A stretch of 64,000 nucleotides of DNA from Kwoniella botswanensis (lineage: Eukaryota; Basidiomycota; Tremellomycetes; Tremellales; Cryptococcaceae), in assembly GCF_036426115.1 (NCBI RefSeq), contig NC_088599.1:9942001-10006000 (forward strand), in the 5' to 3' direction. Made by a program: the position numbers and the translations under genes. Below are positions 44,174 through 56,320 of the stretch, one piece after another. The stretch's first letter is position 1. Each line of letters starts with the position of its first letter. The notes beneath the pieces are model-generated. The model did no database searches and was not told the DNA's origin. It worked only from the letters and a program-made list of their open reading frames with translations.

Positions 44174-46195
44174 ATGAAGTTGGTGGTAGCTCTATCGCTG
44201 CTTCAGGTCTTACCCATGGGATTGGGTAAGAAACATAGTAATTCCTTTGAAAGGCGTTCGAGGAATGCTAGACATGGTGGTGAGTATAAGAGTCCTTCTC
44301 CTCTTCATCTCCTCTCTAGACCAAATGAGCGGGGAAAACTAATGTGCTCATACCGTTTTCATCTTAGACCTCGCTGAACGTCAAATTGTCGAGACCATCT
44401 ATGTGACTGAGACAGTCTGGGTCAATGCTACACCTACGGAGACCTCAACCTCGCCAGTCGATGGTCAACCCACCACCCAACTGGAAATTGCCGCTTTGGC
44501 CTCTCCATCCGATTCGATCGTCCCTGACCAAGATAGTATCACTTCATCCACTTCCACAGCCGCTTTATCCGTCCAAACCGACACCGGTGTATATGGATTA
44601 TCTCAAGCTACCAATCCTATAGATACCTTCGTTTCGCCCTCCTCCTCGACTGAATCCGGTACGATCTCTGACTCATCATCCGTCTCCACTGTTACGACCG
44701 ACGCTCCTTCTACCTCTTCTGGTGCCGTCGAAGCTCAGGGAATAACAATTTCAGCAGGACTGAATATTACTCTCGGTGGTGGGAACCCCGTTAAAGGCAA
44801 CTCCGATAAGAAAGTTTTCGCCCATTTCATGATTGGTATAGTATACGCCTATACCTTGGAATCATGGTTAGAAGATATTGAATTGGCCAAATCAAAAGGT
44901 ATAGATGGTTTCGCCCTCAACATCGGTCTAGACTCCTATACCCAACCTCAGCTCGATCTCGCATATAAAGCAGCGGAGATCTCTGGGGATTTTGTCTGTT
45001 TTATATCGTTCGACTTTAATTGGTATACTGTCGATAACACTACGGGAGTATCAGAAACGATGAAGAGGTACAACGACTTACCGGCCCAATTCAAAGTGGA
45101 TGGTAAACCTTTCGTATCGAGTTTCATAGGTGACGGGTTCGATTGGGCTGCAGTTGGATCGGGATGCGGTCAGGAGATTTACGCTGTACCCTTCTGGGCG
45201 CCTACACAGGAGAATGCCGATAATAAGGGATTAAGCGGTTTGTTTTCTTGGTAAGTACATCAATTTAGTGCTGGTAAATCCTAAGGTAAAATATGAGCTG
45301 ATACGAATACATTTCAATATCCAGGACCGCATGGGCATCCAAAGATAATGGACCAATTGATCCACCCCTAACGACAGTCCAAGACGAAGCTTATATCGAT
45401 GTTGTTGGAAAAGCCAACAAAGTCTATATGGCACCGGTATCTTCATGGTTCTTTACTCATTTCGGTAAAGAAGTACCTTATTCCAAAAACTGGTTATTCA
45501 AATCTGAAAACTTATGGAAATATCGATGGGATCAGATCTTAGAGTTAGGAGACAAGTTGAATTACTTAGAGATGGTCACATGGAACGATTATGGAGAATC
45601 GCACAATTTGAGAAATTGGGGTGGTCTTCATTCTGATGATGGTTGTTCCAAATGGGCTCAAGGTTTAGATCATCTGCCGATGTTGGATCTTTCATTACCT
45701 TATATAAAAGCTTGGAAATCAGGATCAAAGACCCCCATAGTCGAGAAGGATCAAGTGTTTTATTGGTATAGGCCTCATTTGAAATCTGCTGAATGTGATT
45801 CGACTGATAATTATGGAAGTAAACCTGATGGATGGGATGTGAGTTCAAAAAGAACTGTATATTTATTCGACTTGATGCTGATGATTTGTGTTACATTCTG
45901 TGGTTAGATCGTCGCAGATACTGTATTCGTAACTACCATGACCAAACTCGGAGGGACTATCAAAGTAACTTCAGGATCCAATCAGCCAGTGATGAAATTG
46001 GTTAAACCGGGTGTACAATCCGTCGAAATTCCTATGGCAGCAGGTAAACAGACCTTTGAATTTTTCACTTTGACTGGTGGATATAAGAAAGGAGAGGCGA
46101 CGATAGAAGTCAGTGAACAATGTTGGAAACCCATGACAAGTAATTACGTGAGTGCTGCTTATCCTCTTGAGATACATCAATGCGCGAAGGATTGA
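44174..46195 (+). CDS. GH71 alpha-1,3-glucanase (mutanase), secreted
   Basis: Hydrolyses alpha-1,3-glucan, the wall polymer that anchors the capsule in Cryptococcus and relatives. Four exons: 44174..44279, 44368..45250, 45325..45838, 45908..46195; 596 residues. Signal peptide MKLVVALSLLQVLPMGLG, then a basic propeptide-like stretch (SFERRSRNARHGDLAERQ), a Ser/Thr-rich linker to about residue 140, and the GH71 domain: KKVFAHFMIGIVYAYTLESW, GIDGFALNIGLD, DGKPFVSSFIGDGFDW, NKVYMAPVSSWFFTHFGKE, LNYLEMVTWNDYGES with the expected acidic residues, and a beta-rich C-terminal module (VADTVFVTTMTKLGGTIKV). No GPI signal, so probably free or wall-bound by the linker. Confidence 0.93.
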
Positions 46196-46860
46196 GGTAC
46201 GAAGCTGACTCGAAACCGATATTGGTCATAGACTGCGATATATAATTACAATTATCATTCAGGCGTCTTAAATTGTTAATGGATGAAAATGGACGGATCT
46301 TCCTTATGGGATAGTCTATATTTAGTGAGATTCAATCTTGATTGCCGGATTTACGGATCTTGTCAGATAAACAAAATGTAGCTTCTATATCGAAACATAT
46401 ACCCATTTTTTTACTTTTCTCTTCTTCACTTCGTTGGACGGATTGGAATGGAAATTTCTATCTTGTTCTTGCACTCTCTGTCCATAGCATGTTTATTCAT
46501 ATTTGAGATGCTGGTTATTCATCTATCTACTTGAGTTTAGTTCTGTTAGTTAGTTTTATAGTTAATCCACTGGAAATATATTGAAAATGCGACATCTTGG
46601 TCTTGGTCTTCACCCAATTGCGAGCAAAGAGAATGAGATAGTTACATACATGTGACGACATTCCGATGTGATCATATATATACGCAGTGGACTTAACGTC
46701 TTTCTAACCCGTTGTGCACGTTCTTACATGCTAGCTCTGACCTTCAGATAGTTTTCTATGAATATGGGATGAATGGCATGTTGTATCTGCATGACAAAAC
46801 CACCTCGCACCCTATCTATTTCTATCCGTTATAATATAATCAAATAATCGATGTCACAGG
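46196..46860. other. Convergent intergenic region
   Basis: 665 bases between the stops of GH71 and CTP1; T-rich (46407-46450) with ATATATA tracts. No gene seen. Confidence 0.4.
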
Positions 46861-48461
46861 TTAAACGAAAGCAGCTAAGACGGGGTAAGATTTCTCATAG
46901 ACTGTGAAAATGATACCACCGCTCATCTATCGATCGATATCAAGAAAAGAGGGATCAGTCAGCGATAAAACGGATATACCATTAGTGTGACTTACTACCA
47001 ATCTACCCAATCTGGGCACAGTTCCTTTCCACAATTTAAAGAACCCTTCTTCAGTGATTACTCTGTATGCGCAATGTAAAGAGTTTTTGTACTCTGTCCG
47101 AGCTCGAAGGGATTGCATACGTGTTTTGATCACGCTGGGGTTCACAATTGTAACAAGAATATTAGCATACATGATGGGAGATCGCGACAGTGTCAAGATT
47201 AGATAAGTGTAGATGATGACGGTCACCTCGACGTGAAATCTCGGAGGGATAGCTATGGAACTCACTCAAATGGCATTGTGCAGTCTAATGTATCGGTTAC
47301 CAATCAGCTTATCCACTTTTGGTACTCGAACACTAATATCAATTTCACTCACAAACGGTGATGACACCCGCCGTAGCACCTATACCAAAAGTCATCCATC
47401 CCGGCATCTGAGTACCGGGAACAACACTCCCTTGAGCTAACTGTTTGAGGGTGGAGTACGAGGAGAATCGCACGGCGGAATTAGCCCCTTGACGAAGCAT
47501 CTACGGACACATCACATAGATAACAACATCAGTACCTCGCCTTCGGTCGGGTCAGGAGAATGATGTAGAGCAATGACCATGACGTACGACTGGTCCAACA
47601 CCTCTATAAATCCCTAACCAACCTTCCTCTTTGATAATTGTACTAACAGCGTGGGAAGTACCTTTGAATCTAGGTTGAGCAAGTTTGGAATCTTCAATCA
47701 TTTTGGTTCTGTGATCATCACATCAGTCCAATCTAATCCAGTCCAGTCATTCAAATCAAAGATTACTTTTCAATGAATAATGATCGCACAGTGATTCAGA
47801 CGAGAAGAAACGCGATACCCACTTGATAGTTTCTGATGGTGTCACAGCTATGATAGCTTCTGACATACCTGCTCCTAAACCAGCTAACATCGATCTTGGT
47901 GCTGTTAATTTTCCCTATAGCATATACCCGGTGAGTCAGCTCAGGTTTCTCTATAGCACAGTACTCTGTGTCATTTTGAACATATGGCCAGCTTAACCCA
48001 CCTCATCATCCTTGAGCAGACTCTTGAACTGATCATAAGTCGTGAATCTCACACCTGCCTTTACGGCATTTCCAATGATCACAGGGGTGACACCTGCGTA
48101 TAGTCCGGCGATTCCTCGCTGTTGTATCGTACCTCTTAGGGCTTGATATGGCGTGAGTTGCTGCACAGGACGAAAAAACTGTTACATTAGCAACATCCTA
48201 TGGTGTTGTATTTGCCAACAGCGAACAAGCAGGATCGAAACACATATGATCAGACCAGTCTGATGTTTATGTTGGGAAGAAGACATGATAATCTTAGCAA
48301 CTCACCTTACCACCTTCCAACGCACCAAACTGTAACTGAGTTTTCAAACTCTCCAAAGGGAAGGTCACGAACGCCTCTGTACCTCCTGCGATGGCTCCTG
48401 CCAATAACGAAGCTATAGGCTTCTCCTTTTGTTTGCCTTTGGCTTGGGACTGAGACGACAT
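46861..48461 (-). CDS. CTP1: Mitochondrial tricarboxylate (citrate) carrier
   Basis: Inner-membrane carrier exporting citrate for cytosolic acetyl-CoA, important in an oleaginous-type lipid metabolism. Eight exons on the minus strand: 48461..48306, 48160..48002, 47914..47823, 47708..47588, 47500..47353, 47284..47266, 47134..46996, 46926..46861; 299 residues, typical. Three repeats with signatures: LLAGAIAGGTEAFVTFPLES, GLGAGMSEAIIAVTPSETIK (the PSETIK form is CTP1-specific) and GATAGVITVYCTMPFDVIKT with RMQSLRA. The third signature is split over three exons, one only 19 bases long. Ends VYEKSYPVLAAFV. Confidence 0.94.
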
Positions 48462-48837
48462 CTTGCTGTTATTGTAGAAAGTTGAGGTACTCAGGCCGGG
48501 TGATGAGCAGGCTGAAGAGAAGGAGATGCGATATCTTGTCAGAAAAAGTGTTGCCGACTCGTTTGGTGTGATGCGATCGAGATTGGCAAGTGAAATAAAC
48601 GTTAATGTTTGTTTCTAATGACCATTACGATTCTGTTCATTTACATTGTAATAGGTGCATTAGGAATGACCGTAATCGCAGATCAAAGTGGAGGTTGTTC
48701 CAACAAATAATCAAAAATCCAAAAAAAAGTTGCAGTCAATAAATAGCAAGTTATGGTCGATTCTCTGTATTCATGATATATTTGTTCTGTTTCCAATCTC
48801 ATATCTCAATATCACAGGTAATCAACGGCCAGTCAAT
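48462..48837. promoter_or_regulatory. Divergent promoter CTP1 / EFG1
   Basis: 376 bases upstream of both genes, AT-rich toward EFG1. No gene seen. Confidence 0.4.
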
Positions 48838-50071
48838 ATGCCAGTAGACAACAAGAAAGGTAAATCCCGTTCGAGCCCATACAAAAAGCCCAAGTCCAAA
48901 TCTACTCAAGAGGGAGAACAAGCTGGACCATCCAGACCTCGACCAACTCACAAGATCCCGACTGTCGAACAGAGGAGTGGAGATGCTTTGCCGGGGATAA
49001 GTAAATTGAAAGGTCAGATAAGGCAGACAAAGAGGTTACTGGCCAAGGTAAATCACTATCACTATCACTCTTTATCGTGGAAAACACCTGCAGATGTAAA
49101 CTTTTACTGAACTGTTTGACGTGTTATGTGCGACTTATGCAGGACACACTCGAACCTGGTTTAAGAGTCCAGACACAACGTCGTCTAACGAGCTTGGAGG
49201 CTGATCTGGCGAATGCGATGAAGAGGGATGTGGAGAAGAAGAACGGTGCGAAATATCATATGGTGAGATGGAACTTGGTTTCATGGCATATGACCATCCT
49301 TGTTATCTACTCATACTGACAATTTGACAATTGTCTTTTAAAAGGTCAAATTCTTCGGTTAGTATATTTCTATGCAGACCTTCAGATGTTGTGTATACAA
49401 GCTGATCGTGCTATTTTATGTGTCATCAGAACGACAGAAATTACTTCGTATAATCAAAAGACTCCAACGTAAGCTGAAAGAAGCTGAAGAAGCTAAAAGC
49501 GATAAGAGATCAATCAAGTATAAAGAAGAACTGGAAGATGCTAGGGTCATGATGAATTACGTGTTGAATTTCCCGTAAGTCCACAATCCTATATGCCTAA
49601 CATATAGGTTTTATATGATACGATCAATTTTTGATGATCGATGATCGATATTGACGATATAATGTGATGATATGATATGGTGTCGACAATAGGAATACGG
49701 AAAAATACATATCTCTCTTTCCCCCTTCTTCCTCCTCCCAATCTGAAACATCAATCAAAGAACCCAAATTGACCATACCGCCCTTACTTCGTCCCCCGCC
49801 TACCTCTCAGCAACTGGAAGGAGAGTATGATAAATCGGCTAAAAGGCGTTATGAGATACTATTGGAAATTCGAGAATTGATGCAACAAGGTAAATTGTCG
49901 GAGAACCCTGAAGAAGAAGTGAAGAGGGAGAAGAAGGAGAAAGTCTCGTTGGTATCCACCGAAGATAAATTCACGAGTAAGAATACGAAAGGTAATGAGA
50001 AGGGTGAGGATGAGGAGGAGGATGATTTCTTCGAGAATGACGATGATGAGGATGATGAAGATGAAGAATAA
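48838..50071 (+). CDS. EFG1: rRNA-processing protein EFG1
   Basis: Nucleolar factor for early 18S rRNA maturation (unrelated to the Candida transcription factor of the same name). Five exons: 48838..49047, 49143..49262, 49345..49357, 49430..49574, 49693..50071; 288 residues. Basic N-terminus, then the EFG1 domain: ISKLKGQIRQTKRLLAKDTL, EPGLRVQTQRRLTSLEADLA, AKYHMVKFFERQKLLRIIKR and LQRKLKEAEEAKSDKRS, followed by the VLNFPNTEKYISLFP block. The tail is strongly acidic (FFENDDDEDDEDEE). Exon 3 is 13 bases and codes only the VKFF of the core helix. Spacing to the ILV6 stop is only 162 bases (convergent). Confidence 0.93.
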
Positions 50072-50233
50072 ATCCGCTCTTCGGACAAGCCAAAAGCAAG
50101 ACGGTTTTTCATGATGTCAGATCTCTGCATTTATGCATGCATTTCCCAGATATGGTAGAATACGTATGTACACTAATGAATACCATATTCTTCCCTTTTT
50201 CTCGTCCCCATGATGTGAATTTCCGTTCAACGC
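50072..50233. other. Short convergent spacer EFG1 / ILV6
   Basis: 162 bases between two stop codons. Both 3' untranslated regions must share or overlap in it, so antisense overlap of the two mRNAs is likely. Confidence 0.45.
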
Positions 50234-51710
50234 TTATCCAGGAGGTAACATGGACAAATCAACTTCCTCTTTCTCAGCTACGGCATCTTCTTCTTCACCA
50301 TACCTTGGGATGGGAGTTCGAGGAAGGACCATAACACCTGTATGGGGGGAGTTACATAGGATATCAATATCAGCATGCCATACAATATTCTTATGTAGGA
50401 TGGTTCATGGTCAGAAGGCAAACACCCACCTGATCTAGCAGCCTCAAGTACTCCAAATGGTCTCATCAAGCTCAAAAACGCATCGATCCTTGATGATTTC
50501 GCAGTCAATTCGACAATACAACTATTCTCCGAAACGTCTACTACTTTACCGCTGAACTGATCGGAGAGAGTCTTGATAGCTGATAAATGAAGGTTTTTCG
50601 CTATTAATGCTTCTGATGGAGAGATCTCAGATCTTCTAGTAGGATAAAGTTGATTTCCTATCGATGATTGTGATTGTTCGCCTGAAGATTCTTCAAATGA
50701 TCTAGCTAATGCTTGTTCCCTCTGTAATTTCTGACTTGCACTATCTTGTGAGCCTTCGGCAGGAACAAATGATGGAGCAGATTGGTGTTCTAAAGCGTTC
50801 TCGAACGATTGGTCGGGGACAGATGAGTTGTTTAGTTGAGCGTCGGCGAATTCAGGTCCGAGAATTGAAACTTTCGCTAGGAGTAACTCTCGCTCGATTA
50901 CTGAGGTTTTGGTGTAATCTAATACTGCCCAGACGGGGACCTAAGTCAGATGAGTGAAGAGATACATCAGTATATGAGAATGTCATAAGACGTATATAGA
51001 TGATGGTTGGAAGAAAGAAAGGAAATCTAACCTACCAAATCCTCTAATTGCCTTCTGGCTTGTTCAATCACTCCGTCCTGACCTTTCAAGACGATACACA
51101 TTCTTGATAGATCTCTAATCTCAGTTTGACATACGACGAGGGAGTCTGAAAATCAATTTTACCGTAAGCATATGTGGGATGCCAGCGATAGAATGATAAG
51201 CACCACTCACCAATGTTGAATCCTCTTCCGGCTAAGATACCAGATACTCTCGAAAGCACACCCGGTTCATTTTGGACCAGGCAGTTGAGCAAGTGTCTAC
51301 ATGCGATATGATTATTAGCAGGTGGTCTATATCTCATCATGAATAGGGGCTCACCTCTTGTAAGGCTCATTAGAAGGAGGCGGTGTGTTGTACAAGATGT
51401 TGGTCACTGCCTCTTCGGCAGAGGGTGTTCGGGGATTGGGGGTGACGAGATGAGGGAGTCTTCGAGCTGTCTTGTGGATTTTGTCTATATAGGGACCATT
51501 TATCAGATCTTAACTCAAAAGTTCGCCATGACATGACAATTGGAATGATGAAGTCATCCGACACTTACAATCCAAAGCACTCGTACTGTCATCAATGGGT
51601 TTAGGAGGAGCAGGAGTCTTAGCAGCTTGAGCTGGGGCGGTGGTCGATGAATACCTGACAGCTCTGAAAGCTCGTCCCCTCAAGGAGGAAGTTATAGCTC
51701 TGGCCGACAT
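50234..51710 (-). CDS. ILV6: Acetolactate synthase regulatory (small) subunit
   Basis: Mitochondrial partner of Ilv2 that gives valine feedback control in branched-chain amino acid synthesis. Six exons on the minus strand: 51710..51569, 51484..51355, 51296..51211, 51145..51036, 50940..50430, 50337..50234; 360 residues. Leader MSARAITSSLRGRAFRAVRY; ACT domain at about 88-165 (HLLNCLVQNEPGVLSRVSGI, LAGRGFNIDSLVVCQTEIRD, LSRMCIVLKGQDGVIEQARR); then the C-terminal ALS_ss_C domain (LDYTKTSVIERELLLAKVSI, SIKTLSDQF-like SAIKTLSDQFSGKVVDVSEN, SRIDAFLSLMRPFGVLEAAR). A Ser/Gln/Glu-rich insert of about 80 residues between the two domains is the fungal-type insert also known in yeast Ilv6. Ends with acidic Glu-rich residues. 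Confidence 0.95.
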
Positions 51711-52838
51711 CTTGAGCTGTTTTAGGAGTGATATCTCAAAGACTGAACAGATTACGATTGATGATCAAGTTGATATTCATACTCTGTTGTCCAACACCCA
51801 CACTTACTAGCCGACTTTTCTTCGACTCGTCGCTCAATTTAATCTTTAACTTTTCGAATCTCACTTTTGATCCCGTCCACGGCTTTCCCATGTGGCCCCG
51901 ACAAGGACATCACCGACATCTCCATCACTGCCACAGAGACCAATTGATCCCGGTAATCCCGAATCAGCTCAAGTCGAGAATGCTTTTTGCTCCTTGAATT
52001 TCCAGGAACGATGGTTTTAGCGTTGTTTGGTCGAATTTGTTGATATGATCCATGCATAGGCACCGTTTCATCCCAGAGTAAACAAACCATCGTGTCATGT
52101 TGATTTCCATTGTTTATTTTTATGTTCAGGTAGTGCTTAATATACGAACAATCACCCTTGACAAGCAGATATGATACGTGAGTAGGGCACATGTGGCTTG
52201 GATGATATATCGTATACAATGGGACGCTCTCGGCCAGTCCTCCTTTTGAGCTTCAAGTGGAGCAGAAGCAACTGGGTGTTTACGCTTGGGCCCATTCATA
52301 CTCTATTATTCTCTTGGCTGCACTCGCAAGGATCAGCTTGCGAGGGTGGGTGCCAAGGAAACGTAAGCCATGAGGATGAGATACAATAGGAGAGGGTGTG
52401 TATGTAATGTTTGATGATGACGCCTTGACCCTTTCTCCTCTCATGAGCAAAGATACCTTTGTCTTTTCCTCTCTCACTGTGTCCGTTCCTTTTGCTCGTT
52501 CATATATACCACACATATCCAAGATACCATCCCCACCTTTTCCTTATTGCTCCATACATAATCCATTTTAATCGTTAACATCGACATCGACAACCACATC
52601 TCTCTACACGAGCCTCTTCAAATTCCAATATCGACCAAACCGATCAACCGACCACTTCGACCTTCACGTTCTTTAAACAACTTCAACTGTAAACACATTC
52701 TTTCGAATAACCCAACCAACCGAGAAAAATCAAACGTAAAGAAAAGAACCTCACGACTTCTCATTTACGACCAACTGACCTCTTCAATTAAGGATTACTA
52801 CCCATCTCAACACAAATCAACGATCACAACAAATCACA
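51711..52838. promoter_or_regulatory. Divergent region ILV6 / KRE9-like gene
   Basis: 1.13 kb. From about 52540 to 52838 it is a CA/CT-rich leader with CCAACCAACCGA-type runs, so the wall gene probably has a leader near 300 bases. No gene supported. Confidence 0.4.
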
Positions 52839-53714
52839 ATGTTCGCTTCTGCCGCTTCTTACTTACTCATCGCTGCTGCCGCCCTTCAACCTGTCTTGGC
52901 AGGTGTGTACGTCACCTCTCCCGTAGCTTCAACCAACGCCATCGGAGGTCAAGTGCTAGAAGTCAAGTGGGGTGAGTCGACGTTTTATCTCTGCTTTCGT
53001 CCAATCACCATTCGCCAACCGTATTCTGTTGTTCTGCCACGCATCACCAGGTTAGTTCCAAGTAGATTGCAAGCTAACGCCTTGACCTTTTCCTCTCTGA
53101 CTCACACAGCTGATGACGGTAACACACCTACTGTCGCTTCCGTCGGTCCATGTTCCGTCGACATCTACACCGGATCAGTCAACAACCAAGTCAAACTCCA
53201 GAATCTCGCTGCTTCAGTCGACGTATCGAAGACTTCGAGTATATCAGCTACCATCGACCCATCGATCGGACAGGATGGTGAGTCCGAGCTCTCTCTACTT
53301 GATCGTGCTCAATTTGTGCTGATATTGATATTGATCTGTCCATTCTATTGTGCAGACTCCCACTACTTTGTTCGATTCACCTCCCTCTCATTAAAATCCG
53401 AATCCAACTCTCAGTATCCCTACCAAGCCTTCTCAGCCATGTTCCCTATCTCATCAATGACCGGTACATTCAACGCCTCCGTACTAGCCGCTATCGACGC
53501 ATCCAACACCACCTCCTCGTCCACCGCAGTGGTCTCAGCAGCTGCATCAGGTTCGTCAAAGGCCACTGCCGGCTTAGCAGCTTCTGCATCAGCCTCTAAA
53601 TCAGCTACTACCTCTGGATCCAGCTCGACTAGCGCGGCACTTCCACTTGCCGATGTCGTACCTGCGGGATTGTTATTGGCTGCTGCAGGATTCGTCTCTT
53701 ACTTGGTTCTCTAA
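52839..53714 (+). CDS. KRE9/KNH1-like Ser/Thr-rich GPI-anchored wall protein
   Basis: Secreted surface protein with the Kre9/Knh1 N-terminal (Ser-Thr-rich GPI-anchored) domain, linked to wall glucan assembly. Three exons: 52839..52971, 53110..53277, 53356..53714; 219 residues. Signal peptide MFASAASYLLIAAAALQPVL; then AGVYVTSPVASTNAIGGQVL with EVKWADDG (the typical start of the domain), GPCSVDIYTGSVNNQVKLQN, and DSHYFVRFTSLSLK. A Ser/Ala/Thr-rich stalk follows, and a C-terminal hydrophobic run (PAGLLLAAAGFVSYLVL) with small residues before it serves as the GPI signal. Very likely highly expressed, judging by the strong C-ending codon bias. Confidence 0.88.
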   Translation: MFASAASYLLIAAAALQPVLAGVYVTSPVASTNAIGGQVLEVKWGESTFYLCFRPITIRQPYSVVLPRITRLVPSRLQANALTFSSLTHTADDGNTPTVASVGPCSVDIYTGSVNNQVKLQNLAASVDVSKTSSISATIDPSIGQDGESELSLLDRAQFVLILILICPFYCADSHYFVRFTSLSLKSESNSQYPYQAFSAMFPISSMTGTFNASVLAAIDASNTTSSSTAVVSAAASGSSKATAGLAASASASKSATTSGSSSTSAALPLADVVPAGLLLAAAGFVSYLVL

Positions 53715-54167
53715 TGGACAATTTGATGTTCATACTACTCATCTTTTCTGCTTACCTATTTCATATACCCCATCTTCATTTTCTCTATTTTACTCTTAAC
53801 GGTTAGATACCATGGCGAGAATTCTTGATATATACCTGGAATAAAAGTCTTTGATACCCATTCTTGAACCTGAACCTGAACCTAGAAGGTTGTTACGATG
53901 TGATATGAAATATTAAGTATAACTCGTCTACAATACATTACCCAAGTTCAGTCCAGCCCAGTTAGGAATGTGGAAACTAATGGTCATACAATCGGTCGTG
54001 AAATCCATCATATTCATCAAAGTGCCATATACGTTCACATTTACTCCTACATCTGTATCTACATCTAGCAAGTGATCATCATACAACATATCTCCAATCC
54101 AATCCGAATTAAGTATCGTCATCCATCATGATGAATCTTACCCCGAGCCCTACAAAAGCTGTCATAC
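53715..54167. other. Convergent intergenic region with GAACCT repeat
   Basis: 453 bases between the stops of the KRE9-like gene and PAC2. Three and a half copies of a GAACCT hexamer at about 53866-53886. No gene seen. Confidence 0.4.
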
Positions 54168-56320
54168 CTATTCATCTTCAAATTCCACAAATATCTCATC
54201 CCCATCTTCGAACCACCATCCCACATCTTTATCTTCCCAAACAACCGACACTTTATTTACTTTTTCCATACCTGAACCATCAGCAAGAGGTTTTGTATTC
54301 CATATTTGGATGGATTGGAACTGAGTTATGGGTAAACCAAAGCTTTTACATAATTTACGTTGCAGAAGGGATATCTTAGCTGCAGGTAAGATCGATATAG
54401 TCTGTGGCTGTAGATCGGGTTCTTGAGAGGGGGAAAGAGACGTGTGAATCTTCAGAGCTATCAGAGAGTAGATCAGTATATTGATTCGGGATCTTCTTCA
54501 GGTGTCAAAATTACATATCACTCACTGATCATCCTCCCTTTCATACCCACTTTCGATTTCTTCCCCTTCTTATCATCAACCACTGCCTGCGTGACGTTAT
54601 GCACCTTACACAGTTCTTCGTATCTTGCTTTACCCCAATCTTTATTTGTCCCTGGCTGTTTTTGGATAAATGAGATGAAGAACAGTTCTGCATCTCTTCT
54701 TTCATTCGTTGTTACAGTGTTCGAATTGAATGATGTGAGGTGGGGGAAGAGCGCCACACATATCGATCTTAGTGATTTATCATCTACCGAGTTCAGTTCT
54801 GTCTCATCATTTGTCTTTGATGTGGCGGCGGCGGTGCTCGTTTCATCATGATTATGAGAGCGTACGGTGAATCGTAATTTGGTCAAGTTCGGTATGCAAA
54901 TCGATAGGTTATCTAAATCTTTCCAAGATGATAGATTCGATTCTAACAAGATTAACGATTTGATATTATCCAATTTCGTTTCAGAGGGAAAGATAGGGAC
55001 GGTAGTGAGAGGTGTGAATGATAACTCCAAATTCTCGAGTCTACACCAAATAAATACCATACTCATTAGCTACATTCATTGAAGCTCATATCGTTGCTGG
55101 TAGATTATTTACCTTGGCAGTTCATGCAAAGTAGTGACGATCTCCTCCCATTTGGATATAGGACATCCACCAAATCTCAATTCTTTCAATTCCCTCATTG
55201 CCCCATGAGGAATAGATGACAAATGGTCGATTCGTTTGTTTGCTTCGAGATGTAAGATTTCGAGATTTGGGAATAATGGTAATAGATCGCAGGCCTGCAA
55301 TATCCAGAGAAAAATTAGTATATATTCAATGTATTCCTTTGTGAGATGAGCTGTGTCGGATTGTGGGTTTACCCACCTCTTTCCATGATAATAGGCAATC
55401 AGATAAATGTAATTCCTTAATCCTCTTGAAGGTAGATAAGAATCTCTCCTTTCGGTCTAGTGATAGATCTAGATCAGAGGATATAGGTCGTATACGGGAA
55501 TGACTATATTACAGGAATACACCACATCAATCAGCCTTGAGAACTTGAACTTGCAGTTTACCAAGGTGTGATACTGACCTGAGCGTCAAAACCTCCAATC
55601 CTTCGAAGATATCTACAATCTCCCATATCTGTTCCCAAGTTGATAATAGGTTATTGGACAGGTTGAACCATTTTAGACCTACCACACCATAAATCAATAA
55701 TTGAATAGACGGTATATGGGAAAGGTTCGAAACATACTTTTCATCCTTTGCCGCAGAACAGTTTTTGCCTCCTTATCACCACCTAAACAAGATATATATT
55801 CATCTTCAAATCCCATATTCCTAATTTTCTCTAATTTACCTATTCGTTCTTTGACAGATGAGATATTTGGTAAAGTGACTGTAATCGCGTTTGAGCTTGA
55901 TCCAAGTATCACCTTTTCTTCTTTCTCTGTGTTGATACCATCATCTTGACCGTCTTCTTGGCTGATACTCGAAGTAGAGGTAAAGTTCGGTAAGATACTT
56001 CCATATCTATCTTGTATACTGCTAATTAACGAATTCCCTTCCTGCAATGGTCCACCCTTCAAAGTCGGGATGTATTTTATGAAACTTCCACTACCTTCTT
56101 GAACCGTTTGGAATACTTGAATATCCTTGTATGTACCGCTATGTTTCCCATTAGATGGGTCGTCGTACTCTACTCCCAACCATATTTTGTCATCTTCCGA
56201 GGAAGAAGGGGAAGGAGGAAGTGAACCGATGTACTTCAAAGTCAGGGGATGGTGGGTCTTGGAGTTGAGATATCGGTTGCCTACTGTATATGGAATATGA
56301 TTGATCGATGGACCTGACAT
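54168..56320 (-). CDS. PAC2: Tubulin-folding cofactor E (TBCE / Pac2)
   Basis: Chaperone binding alpha-tubulin in tubulin heterodimer assembly. Six exons on the minus strand: 56320..55738, 55678..55579, 55503..55377, 55294..55113, 55040..54526, 54457..54168; 598 residues. CAP-Gly domain at about 10-85 (TVGNRYLNSKTHHPLTLKYI; KIWLGVEYDDPSNGKHSGTY; GSFIKYIP), leucine-rich repeats from about 200 to 430 (LKWFNLSNNLLSTWEQI; IKELHLSDCLLSWKE; LEILHLEANKRIDHLSSIPH; SLILLESNLSSWKDLDNL), and a ubiquitin-like domain in the last exon (QPQTISILPAAKISLLQRKL). The order CAP-Gly, LRR, Ubl is diagnostic. The start at 56320 is chosen because the open frame upstream (to 56473) does not resemble the family. Confidence 0.93.

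Noticed and set aside
54423-54851. 142-codon plus-strand frame opposite PAC2
   Set aside because: Antisense shadow spanning a PAC2 exon and intron.
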